This document shows positions 25,558-35,048 of a DNA stretch of 64,000 bases, piece after piece (positions within the stretch are counted from its first letter, which is position 1; every line of letters begins with the position of its first letter). The notes under the pieces were generated by a model, which was not told where the DNA came from, did not search any database, and was given only the letters and a program-made list of their open reading frames with translations. The position numbers and the translations under genes were made by a program. The DNA comes from Rhabditoides inermis (lineage: Eukaryota > Nematoda > Chromadorea > Rhabditida > Rhabditidae). Location of the stretch: positions 124,001 through 188,000 of the forward strand of contig CAWZYM010000140.1 in the NCBI GenBank assembly GCA_963966185.1, in the 5' to 3' direction.

Positions 25558-27418
25558 TGTTGTAGTGCAGGTTCTGCCAACTTTCCCAGTCCTTGGTAGG
25601 AGTCACGAGTGTTGCAATATATGAGAAGAAACCTCTGAAGTGTTGTAGTGCAGGTTTTGCCAATTTTCCTTGTTCTTAGTAGGGACCATGAATACTTTAT
25701 TGTATTGGGACAAGCTTTTGGCGTGTTTTTGTGCAGGTTTAGCCAAATTTCCCTGTCCTTGGTAGGAGAAAGGAAAGTTGTATTCCAGCGTGACAAGTTT
25801 CTGGTGTGTTGTCGTGCAGGTTTTGCCAATTTTCCGTGTCCTTGGTAGGGGGAAGGAAAGTCGTATTATATCGTGAGAAGCCTCTGGACAGTTGTCGTGC
25901 AGGTTTTGCCAATTTTCCTTGTCCTTGTTAGGAGCCACGAGTGTTGCAATATATGAGAACAAACCTCTGAAGTGTTGTAGTGCAGGTTTCGCTATTTTTC
26001 GTTTTCTTTGTCCTTAAATGAGACCACGAATACTTTATTGTAGTGGGACAAATTCCTGAAGTGTTGTAGTGCAGGTTTTGCCAACTTTCCTTGTCCTTGG
26101 TAAGGGAAAGGAAAGTCGTATTATATCGTGACAAGCCTCTGGAATATTGTCGTGCAGGTTTTGCCAATTTTCCTTGTCCTTGTTAGGAGCCACGAGTGTT
26201 GCAATATATGAGAACAAACCTCTGAAGTGTTGTAGTGCAGGTTTTGCTAATTTTCGTTTTCTTTGTCCTTGAATGAGACCACGAATACTTTATTGTAGTG
26301 AGACAAATTTCTGATGTGTTTTAGTGCAGGTTTTGCTAATTTTCCTTGTCTTTGGTAGGGACTAGGAAAGTTTTATTCCATCGTGACAAGCCTCTGGAAT
26401 GTTGTCGTGCAGGTTTTGCCAATTTTCCTTGTCCTTGTTAAGAGCCACGAGTGTTGCAATATATGAGAACAAACCTATAAAGTGTTGTAGTGCAGGTTTT
26501 GCCAACTTTCCTTGTCCTTGGTAAGGGAAAGGAACGTCGTATTATATCGTGACAAGCCTCTGGAATGTTGTCGTGCAGGTTTTGCCAATTTTCCTTGTCC
26601 TTGTTAGGAGCCACGAGTGTTGCAATATATGAATATAAGAGAACAAACCTATGAAGTGTTGTAGTGCAGGTTTTGCCAACTTTCCTTGTCCTTGTTAGGA
26701 GCCACGAGAAGTCGTATTATATCGTGACAAGCCTCTGGAATGTTGTCGTGCAGGTTTTGCCAATTTTCCTTGTCCTTGTTAGGAGCCACGAGTGTTTTAA
26801 TGTATTGGAACAAACGTCTGGAGTGTTGTCGTGCAGGTTTTGCCAATTTTCCTTGTCCTTGGTAGGAGCCACGAGTGTTGCAATATATGAGTATATGAGA
26901 ACAAACCTCTGAAGTGTTGTAGTGCAGGTTTTGCTAATTTTCGTTTCCTTTGTCCTTGAATGGGACCACCAATACTTTATTGTATTGGGACAAATTTCTG
27001 AGGTGTTGTAGTGCAGGTTTTGCCAATTTTACTTGTCCTTGTTAGGAGCCACGAGTGTTGCAGTATATGAGAACAAACCTATGAAGTGTTGTAGTGCAGG
27101 TTTTGCCAACTTTCCTTGTCTTTGGTAGGGGTAAGGAAAGTCGTAGTATGTCGTGACAAGCCTCTGGAATGTTGTCGTGCAGGTTTTGCCAATTTTCCTT
27201 GTCCTTGTTAGGAGCCACGAGTGTTTTCATGTATTGGAACAAACGTCTGGAGTGTTGTCGTGCAGGTTTTGCCAATTTTCCTTGTCCTTGTTAGAAGCCA
27301 CGAGTGTTTTAATGTATTGGAACAAACGTCTGGAGTGTTGTCGTGCCGGTTTTGTTAATTTTTCTTGTCCTTGGTAGAGGAAAGGAAAGTCGTATTATAT
27401 CGTGAAAAGCCTCTGGAC

Positions 27419-27501
27419 AGTTGTCGTGCAGGTTTTGCCAATTTTCCTTGTCCTTGTTAGGAGCCACGAGTGTTGCAATATATGAGAACAAACCTCTGAA
27501 G
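27419..27501 (+). repeat. Type C monomer (reference copy, 83 bp)
   Basis: The variable half reads ggagccacgagtg, then ttgcaatatatgagaac, then aaacctctgaag or aaacctatgaag. The next core is then of the tgtag form rather than tgtcg. Many C units are followed by gctaatttt, the entry into a type D unit. Subtypes include atttgag, acatatgag, ataagaac and aaatgag in place of atatgag. Confidence 0.95.
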
Positions 27502-27590
27502 TGTTGTAGTGCAGGTTTTGCTAATTTTCGTTTTCTTTGTCCTTAAATGAGACCACGAATACTTCATTGTAGTGGGACAAATTTCTGAGG
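27502..27590 (+). repeat. Type D monomer (89 bp)
   Basis: The core is altered to gctaattttcgttttctttg, which adds 6 bp relative to the usual ccaattttccttg. The variable half has gagaccacgaatac (or gggaccaccaatac) and ttattgtagtgggac (or tgtattgggac), then aaatttctgagg. Length is 89 bp. It follows type C or C-ins and is often followed by an E or C unit. The +6 is constant across copies, so it makes a good internal ruler. Confidence 0.92.
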
Positions 27591-28319
27591 TGTTATAGTG
27601 CAGGTTTTGCCAACTTTCCTTGTCCTTGGTAAGGGAAAGGAAAGTCGTATTATATCGTGACAAGCCTCTGGAATGTTGTCGTGCAGGTTTTGCCAATTTT
27701 CCTTGTCCTTGTTAGGAGCCACGAGTGTTGCAATATATGAGAACAAACCTATGAAGTGTTGTAGTGCAGGTTTTGCTAATTTTCGTTTTCTTTGTCTTTA
27801 AATGAGACCACGAATACTTTATTGTAGTGGGACAAATTTCTGAGGTGTTGTAGTGCAGGTTTTGCCAATTTTCCTTGTATTTGGTAGGGACTAGGAAAGT
27901 TTTTTTCCATCGTGACAAGCCTCTGGAATGTTGTCGTGCAGGTTTTGCCGATTTTCCTTGTCCTTGTTAGGAACCACGAGTGTTGCAATATATGAGAACA
28001 AACCTATAAAGTGTTGTAGTGCAGGTTTTGCCAACTTTCCTTGTCCTTGGTAAGGGAGAGGAAAGTCGTATTATATCGTGACAAGCCTCTGGAATGTTGT
28101 CGTGCAGGTTTTGCCAATTTTCCTTGTCCTTGTTAGGAGCCACGAGTGTTGCAATATTTGAGAACAAACCTCTGAAGTGTTGTAGTGCAGGTTTTGCTAA
28201 TTTTCGTTTTCTTTGTCCTCAAATGAGACCACGAATACTTTATTGTAGTGGGACAAATTTCTGAGGTGTTGTAGTGCAGGTTTTGCCAATTTTCCTTGTA
28301 TTTGGTAGGGACTAGGAAA

Positions 28320-28340
28320 GTTTTATTTGGAACAAACGTC
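28320..28340 (+). repeat. Chimeric E-to-B monomer joint
   Basis: The type E start (gactaggaaagttttatt) runs into the type B end (tggaacaaacg) with loss of 5 bp of register. Both parents have a tatt step at the joint, so a short microhomology may have guided the exchange. The joint separates the older mosaic from the 10-mer block that follows. Confidence 0.75.
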
Positions 28341-28594
28341 TGGAGTGTTGTCGTGCAGGTTTTGCCGATTTTCCTTGTCCTTGGTAGGAGCCACGAGTGT
28401 TGCAATATATAAGAACAAACCTCTGGAGTGTTGTCGTGCAGGTTTTGTCAATTTTCCTGGTTCTTGGTAGGAGCCACGAGTGTTGCAATATATGAGAACA
28501 AACCTATGTAGTGTTGTAGTGCAGGTTTTGCCAACTTTCCTTGTCCTTGGTAGGGGAAAGGGAAGTCGTATTATATCGTGACAAGCCTCTGGAA

Positions 28595-28677
28595 TGTTGT
28601 CGTGCAGGTTTTGCCAATTTTCCTTGTCCTTGTTAGGAGCCACGAGTGTTTTAATGTATTGGAACAAACGTCTGGAG
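28595..28677 (+). repeat. Type B monomer (reference copy, 83 bp)
   Basis: The variable half reads ttaggagccacgagtg, then ttttaatgtattggaac, then aaacgtctggag. A subtype has ttttcatg instead of ttttaatg. It usually follows a type A unit and is followed by a tgtcg core. It shares its first half (ggagccacgag) with type C, so B and C differ mainly downstream of that point. Confidence 0.95.
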
Positions 28678-29469
28678 TGTTGTCGTGCAGGTTTTGCCAA
28701 CTTTCCTTGTCCTTGGTAAGGGAAAGGAAAGTCGTATTATATCGTGACAAGCCTCTGGAGTGTTGTCGTGCAGGTTTTGCCAATTTTCCTTGTCCTTGGT
28801 AGGGGAAAGGAAAGTCGTATTATATCGTGACAAGCCTCTGAACAGTTGTCGTGCAGGTTTTGCCAATTTTCCTTGTCCTTGTTAGAAGCCACGAGTGTTG
28901 CAACATATGAGAACAAACCTATGGAGTGTTGTAGTGCAGGTTTTGCCAACTTTCCTTGTAATTGGTAGGAGTAAGGAAAGTCGTATTATATTGTGACAAG
29001 TCTCTGGAGTGTTGTCGTGCAGGTTTTGCAAGTTTTCCTCTCCCTAGGCAGGGGCCACAAGTGTTTTAATGTATTGGAACAAACGTCTTGAGTGTTGTCG
29101 TGCAGGTTTTGCCGTTTTACCTTGTCCTTGGTTGGAACCACGAGTGTTGCAATTTATGAGAACAAACATCTGCAGTGTTGTAGTGCAGGTTCTGCCAACT
29201 TTCCCAGTCCTTGGTAGGAGTCACGAGTGTTGCAATATATGAAAAGAAACCTCTGAAGTGTTGTAGTGCAGGTTTTGCCAATTTTCCTTGTTCTTAGTAG
29301 GGACCATGAATACTTTATTGTATTGGGACCAGCTTTTGGCGTGTTTTTGTGCAGGTTTATCCAAATTTCCCTGTCCTTGGTAGGAGAAAGGAAAGTTGTA
29401 TTCCAGCGTGACAAGTTTCTGGTGTGTTGTCGTGCATGTTTTGCGAATTTTCCTTTTTCTTTGCAGGGG
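28640..29469 (+). repeat. 10-mer HOR, copy 1 (830 bp)
   Basis: Ten 83-bp units repeated at offset exactly 830 bp. It has no D or C-ins units, so the period is a pure multiple of 83. It contains the F-G cassette and an H unit. Differences from copy 2 include gaaaagaaacc versus gagaagaaacc and gggaccagc versus gggacaagc. Confidence 0.9.
28678..28760 (+). repeat. Type A monomer (reference copy, 83 bp)
   Basis: Reference unit for the commonest family, starting at tgttgtcgtgcagg. The variable half has a purine-rich block (ggaaaggaaagtcg) followed by tattatatcgtgacaagcc and ends ctggag or ctggaatg. Subtypes differ at ggtagggg versus ggtaaggg, at cattatgt/tataacg substitutions, and at an ending ctggacag. 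Type A usually precedes a core of the tgtcg form. It is present throughout all three domains. Confidence 0.95.
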
Positions 29470-30360
29470 CCACGAGTGTTTTAATGTATTGGAACAAACG
29501 TCTGGAGTGTTGTCGTGCAGGTTTTGCCAACTTTCCTTGTCCTTGGTAAGGGAAAGGAAAGTCGTATTATATCGTGACAAGCCTCTGGAGTGTTGTCGTG
29601 CAGGTTTTGCCAATTTTCCTTGTCCTTGGTAGGGGAAAGGAAAGTCGTATTATATCGTGACAAGCCTCTGAACAGTTGTCGTGCAGGTTTTGCCAATTTT
29701 CCTTGTCCTTGTTAGAAGCCACGAGTGTTGCAACATATGAGAACAAACCTATGGAGTGTTGTAGTGCAGGTTTTGCCAACTTTCCTTGTAATTGGTAGGA
29801 GTAAGGAAAGTCGTATTATATTGTGACAAGTCTCTGGAGTGTTGTCGTGCAGGTTTTGCAAGTTTTCCTCTCCCTAGGCAGGGGCCACAAGTGTTTTAAT
29901 GTATTGGAACAAACGTCTTGAGTGTTGTCGTGCAGGTTTTGCCGTTTTACCTTGTCCTTGGTTGGAACCACGAGTGTTGCAATTTATGAGAACAAACATC
30001 TGCAGTGTTGTAGTGCAGGTTCTGCCAACTTTCCCAGTCCTTGGTAGGAGTCACGAGTGTTGCAATATATGAGAAGAAACCTCTGAAGTGTTGTAGTGCA
30101 GGTTTTGCCAATTTTCCTTGTTCTTAGTAGGGACCATGAATACTTTATTGTATTGGGACAAGCTTTTGGCGTGTTTTTGTGCAGGTTTATCCAAATTTCC
30201 CTGTCCTTGGTAGGAGAAAGGAAAGTTGTATTCCAGCGTGACAAGTTTCTGGTGTGTTGTCGTGCATGTTTTGCGAATTTTCCTTTTTCTTTGCAGGGGC
30301 CACGAGTGTTTTAATGTATTGGAACAAACGTCTGGAGTGTTGTCGTGCAGGTTTTGCCAA
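29470..30360 (+). repeat. 10-mer HOR, copy 2 (830 bp plus overlap)
   Basis: Direct tandem copy of 28,640-29,469. The match extends slightly past one period and ends near 30,355, where ccaactttcc becomes ccaattttccg. Very few differences suggest a recent event compared with the neighbouring mosaic. Confidence 0.9.
30089..30171 (+). repeat. Type H monomer (reference copy, 83 bp)
   Basis: The variable half is ttcttagtagggaccatg, then aatactttattgtattggg and acaagcttttggcg. It resembles type D but lacks the 6-bp core insertion. The next core starts tgtttttgtgcagg, a form seen only after H, so the linkage crosses the nominal monomer boundary. Confidence 0.9.
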
Positions 30361-30759
30361 TTTTCCGTGTCCTTGGTAGGGGGAAGGAAAGTCGTATTAT
30401 ATCGTGAGAAGCCTCTGGACAGTTGTCGTGCAGGTTTTGCCAATTTTCCTTGTCCTTGTTAGGAGCCACGAGTGTTGCAATATATGAGAACAAACCTCTG
30501 AAGTGTTGTAGTGCAGGTTTTGCTATTTTTCGTTTTCTTTGTCCTTAAATGAGACCACGAATACTTTATTGTAGTGGGACAGTTTTCTGATGTGTTGTAG
30601 TGCAGGTTTTGCTAAATTTCCTTGTCTTTAGTAGGGACTAGGAAAGTTTTATTCCATCGTGACAAGCCTCTGGAATGTTGTCGTGCAGGTTTTGCCAATT
30701 TTCCTTGTCCTTGTTAAGAGCCACGAGTGTTGCAATATATGAGAACAAACCTATAAAGT

Positions 30760-31755
30760 GTTGTAGTGCAGGTTTTGCCAACTTTCCTTGTCCTTTGTAG
30801 GGGAAAGGAACGTCGTATTATATCGTGACAAGCCTCTGGAATGTTGTCGTGCAGGTTTTGCCAATTTTCCTTGTCCTTGTTAGGAGCCACGAGTGTTTTA
30901 ATGTATTGGAACAAACGTCTGGAGTGTTGTCGTGCAGGTTTTGCCGATTTTCCTTGTCCTTGGTAGGAGCCACGAGTGTTGCAATATATAAGAACAAACC
31001 TCTGGAGTGTTGTCGTGCAGGTTTTGTCAATTTTCCTGGTTCTTGGTAGGAGCCACGAGTGTTGCAATATATGAGAACAAACCTATGTAGTGTTGTAGTG
31101 CAGGTTTTGCCAACTTTCCTTGTCCTTGGTAGGGGAAAGGAAAGTCGTATTATATCGTGACAAGCCTCTGGAATGTTGTCGTGCAGGTTTTGCCAATTTT
31201 CCTTGTCCTTGTTAGGAGCCACGAGTGTTTTAATGTATTGGAACAAACGTCTGGAGTGTTGTCGTGCAGGTTTTGCCAACTTTCCTTGTCCTTGGTAAGG
31301 GAAAGGAAAGTCGTATTATATCGTGACAAGCCTCTGGAGTGTTGTCGTGCAGGTTTTGCCAGTTTTCCTTGTCCTTGGTAGGGGAAAGGAAAGTCGTATT
31401 ATATCGTGACAAGCCTCTGAACAGTTGTCGTGCAGGTTTTGCCAATTTTCCTTGTCCTTGTTAGGAGCCAAGAGTGTTGCAATATATAAGAACAAACCTC
31501 TGGAGTGTTGTCGTGCAGGTTTTGTCAATTTTCCTGATTCTTGGTAGGAGCCACGAGTGTTGCAATAAATGAGAACAAACCTATGAAGTGTTGTAGTTCA
31601 GGTTTTGCAAACTTTGCTTGTCTTTGGTAGAGGAAAGGAAAGTCGTATCATATCGTGACAAGCCTCTGGAATGTTGTCGTGCAGGTTTTGCCAATTTTCC
31701 TTGTCCTTGTTAGAAGCCACGAGTGTTGCAACATATGAGAACAAACCTATGAAGT
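30760..31755 (+). repeat. 12-mer HOR, copy 1 (996 bp)
   Basis: Twelve 83-bp units, offset exactly 996 bp to the next copy. It has the diagnostic tcctttgtaggggaaagg near 30,793 and 31,789, the type B unit ending in ttttgccgatttt, and the ataagaac C units. Confidence 0.88.
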
Positions 31756-32780
31756 GTTGTAGTGCAGGTTTTGCCAACTTTCCTTGTCCTTTGTAGGGGA
31801 AAGGAACGTCGTATTATATCGTGACAAGCCTCTGGAATGTTGTCGTGCAGGTTTTGCCAATTTTCCTTGTCCTTGTTAGGAGCCACGAGTGTTTTAATGT
31901 ATTGGAACAAACGTCTGGAGTGTTGTCGTGCAGGTTTTGCCGATTTTCCTTGTCCTTGGTAGGAGCCACGAGTGTTGCAATATATAAGAACAAACCTCTG
32001 GAGTGTTGTCGTGCAGGTTTTGTCAATTTTCCTGGTTCTTGGTAGGAGCCACGAGTGTTGCAATATATGAGAACAAACCTATGTAGTGTTGTAGTGCAGG
32101 TTTTGCCAACTTTCCTTGTCCTTGGTAGGGGAAAGGAAAGTCGTATTATATCGTGACAAGTGGAATGTTGTCGTGCAGGTTTTGCCAATTTTCCTTGTCC
32201 TTGTTAGGAGCCACGAGTGTTTTAATGTATTGGAACAAACGTCTGGAGTGTTGTCGTGCAGGTTTTGCCAACTTTCCTTGTCCTTGGTAAGGGAAAGGAA
32301 AGTCGTATTATATCGTGACAAGCCTCTGGAGTGTTGTCGTGCAGGTTTTGCCAGTTTTCCTTGTCCTTGGTAGGGGAAAGGAAAGTCGTATTATATCGTG
32401 ACAAGCCTCTGAACAGTTGTCGTGCAGGTTTTGCCAATTTTCCTTGTCCTTGTTAGGAGCCAAGAGTGTTGCAATATATAAGAACAAACCTCTTAGGAGC
32501 CAAGAGTGTTGCAATATATAAGAACAAACCTCTGGAGTGTTGTCGTGCAGGTTTTGTCAATTTTCCTGATTCTTGGTAGGAGCCACGAGTGTTGCAATAA
32601 ATGAGAACAAACCTATGAAGTGTTGTAGTTCAGGTTTTGCAAACTTTGCTTGTCTTTGGTAGAGGAAAGGAAAGTCGTATCATATCGTGACAAGCCTCTG
32701 GAATGTTGTCGTGCAGGTTTTGCCAATTTTTCCTTGTCCTTGTTAGAAGCCACGAGTGTTGCAACATATGAGAACAAACC
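31756..32780 (+). repeat. 12-mer HOR, copy 2 with rearrangements
   Basis: Tandem copy of 30,760-31,755, but with a deletion of about 4 bp at 32,160 (gtgacaagtggaatg, cctc lost) that reduces the offset from 996 to 992. It also has a 40-bp tandem duplication at 32,454-32,533. These are the first of the irregularities that become common further right. Confidence 0.85.
32454..32533 (+). repeat. 40-bp tandem duplication within a monomer
   Basis: Two 40-bp copies (32,454-32,493 and 32,494-32,533) each begin taggagccaagagtg and end acaaacctct. The duplication is out of register with the 83-bp unit, so it is a sub-monomer slippage or an assembly artefact. Confidence 0.85.
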
Positions 32781-33191
32781 TATGAAGTTGCCAACTTTCC
32801 TTGTAATTGGTAGGAGTAAGGAAAGTCGTATTAATTGTGACAAGTCTCTGGAGTGTTGTCGTGCAGGTTTTGCAAGTTTTCCTCTCCCTAGGCAGGGGCC
32901 ACAAGTGTTTTAATGTATTGGAACAAACGTCTTGAGTGTTGTCGTGCAGGTTATGCCGTTTTACCTTGTCCTTGGTTGGAACCACGAGTGTTGCAATATA
33001 TGAGAACAAACATCTGCAGTGTTGTAGTGCAGGTTCTGCCAACTTTCCCAGTCCTTGGTAGGAGTCACGAGTGTTGCAATATATGAGAAGAAACCTCTGA
33101 AGTGTTGTAGTGCAGGTTTTGCCAATTTTCCTTGTTCTTAGTAGGGACCATGAATACTTTTATTGTATTGGGACAAGCTTTTGGCGTGTTT

Positions 33192-33220
33192 TTGTGCAGG
33201 TTTAAAAAAAAAATTCCTTG
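33192..33220 (+). repeat. Poly-A monomer variant, copy 1
   Basis: In the unit after type H, the usual gtttagccaaatttcc is replaced by gttt followed by 10 A and ttcc. The run at 33,204-33,213 replaces agccaaa. The same replacement occurs near 35,033 and 39,498 but not in the clean copies near 11,045, 17,020, 19,030, 22,545 or 25,740. Confidence 0.85.
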
Positions 33221-35021
33221 TCCTTGGTAGGAGAAAGGAAAGTTGTATTCCAGCGTGACAAGTTTCTGGTGTGTTGTCGTGCAGGTTTTGCCAATTTTCC
33301 GTGTCCTTGGTAGGGGGAAGGAAAGTCGTATTATATCGTGAGAAGCCTCTGGACAGTTGTCGTGCATTGCCAATTTTCCTTGTCCTTGTTAGGAGCCACG
33401 AGTGTTGCAATATATGAGAACAAACCTCTGAAGTGTTGTAGTGCAGGTTTCGCTATTTTTCGTTTTCTTTGTCCTTAAATGAGACCACGAATACTTTATT
33501 GTAGTGGGACAATTTTCTGATGTGTTGTAGTGCAGGTTTTGCTAAATTTCCTTGTCTTTGGTAGGGACTAGGAAAGTTTTATTCCATCGTGACAAGCCTC
33601 TGGAATGTTGTCGTGCAGGTTTTGCCAATTTTCCTTGTCCTTGTTAAGAGCCACGAGTGTTGCAATATATGAAACAAACCTATAAAGTGTTGTAGTGCAG
33701 GTTTTGCAACTTTCCTTGTCCTTTGTAGGGGAAAGGAACGTCGTATTATATCGTGACAAGCCTCTGGAATGTTGTCGTGCAGGTTTTGCCAATTTTCCTT
33801 GTCCTTGTTAGGAGCCACGAGTGTTTTAATGTATTGGAACAAACGTCTGGAGTGTTGTCGTGCAGGTTTTGCCGATTTTCCTTGTCCTTGGTAGGAGCCA
33901 CGAGTGTTGCAATATATAAGAACAAACCTCTGGAGTGTTGTCGTGCAGGTTTTGTCAATTTTCCTGGTTCTTGTAGGAGCCACGAGTGTTGCAATATATG
34001 AGAACAAACCTATGTAGTGTTGTAGTGCAGGTTTTGCCACTTTCCTTGTCCTTGGTAGGGGGAAAGGAAAGTCGTATTATATCGTGACAAGCCTCTGAGA
34101 ATGTTGTCGTGCAGTTTTGCCAATTTCCTTGTCCTTGTTAGGAGCCACGAGTGTTTTAATGTATTGGAACAAACGTCTGGAGTGTTGTCGTGCAGGTTTT
34201 GCCAACTTTCCTTGTCCTTGGTAGGGGAAAAGGAAAGTCGTATTATATCGTGACAAGCCTCTGAACAGTTGTCGTGCAGGTTTTGCCAATTTTCCTTGTC
34301 CTTGTTAGGAGCCAAGAGTGTGCAATATATAAGAACAAACCTCTGGAGTGTTGTCGTGCAGGTTTTGTCAATTTTCCTGATTCTTGTTAGGAGCCACGAG
34401 TGTTGCAATAAATGAGAACAAACCTATGAAGTGTTGTAGTTCAGGTTTTGCAAACTTTGCTTGTCTTTGGTAGAGGAAAGGTAAGTCGTATCATATCGTG
34501 ACAAGCCTCTGAATGTTGTCGTGCAGGTTTTGGCCAATTTTCCTTGTCCTTGTTAGAAGCCACGATGTGTTGCAACATATGAGAACAAACCTATGAAGTG
34601 TTGTAGTGCAGGTTTTGCCAACTTTCTTGTAATTGGTAGAGTAAGGAAAGTCGTATATATTGTGACAAGTCTCTGGAGTGTTGTCGTGCAGGTTTTGCAA
34701 GTTTTCCTCTCCCTAGGCAGGGGCCACAAGTGTTTTAATGTATTGGAACAAACGTCTTGAGTGTTGTCGTGCAGGTTATGCCGTTTTACCTTGTCCTTGG
34801 TTGGAACCACGAGTGTTGCAATATATGAGAACAAACATCTGCAGTGTTGTAGTGCAGGTTCTGCCAACTTTTTCCAGTCCCTTGGGGTAGGATAGTCACG
34901 AGTGTTGCAATATATGAGAAGAAACCTCTGAAGTGTTGTAGTGCAGGTTTTGCCATTTTCCTTGTTCTTAGTAGGGACCATGAATACTTATTGTATTGGG
35001 ACAAGCTTTTGGGCGTGTTTT

Positions 35022-35048
35022 TGTGCAGGTTTAAAAAAAAATTTCCCT
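35022..35048 (+). repeat. Poly-A monomer variant, copy 2
   Basis: Same position in the unit after type H, here with nine A (35,033-35,041) between gttt and tttccctg. The A-run length differs from the other two copies, as expected for a homopolymer that mutates or is miscalled. Confidence 0.85.

Larger units (their letters stand above)
24345..27225 (+). repeat. 38-mer HOR, copy 2 (nearly complete)
   Basis: Follows copy 1 directly and stays collinear until about 27,230, where ttttcatg replaces ttttaatg and the array continues with a cgtgccggttttgtt core variant also seen near 4,005 and 12,650. Confidence 0.84.

Noticed and set aside
28678..28760. CENP-B-box-like motif in the monomer
   Set aside because: Type A has a CpG-containing dyad-like stretch (cgtattatatcg), but it lacks the TTCG...CGGG arrangement, and the partial symmetry is weak.
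31035..31381. Short plus-strand frames with hydrophobic stretches that look like membrane peptides
   Set aside because: The leucine- and phenylalanine-rich look comes from the T-rich core (ttttccttgtccttg) read in frame and recurs in every monomer. There is no conserved start context or single intact gene.
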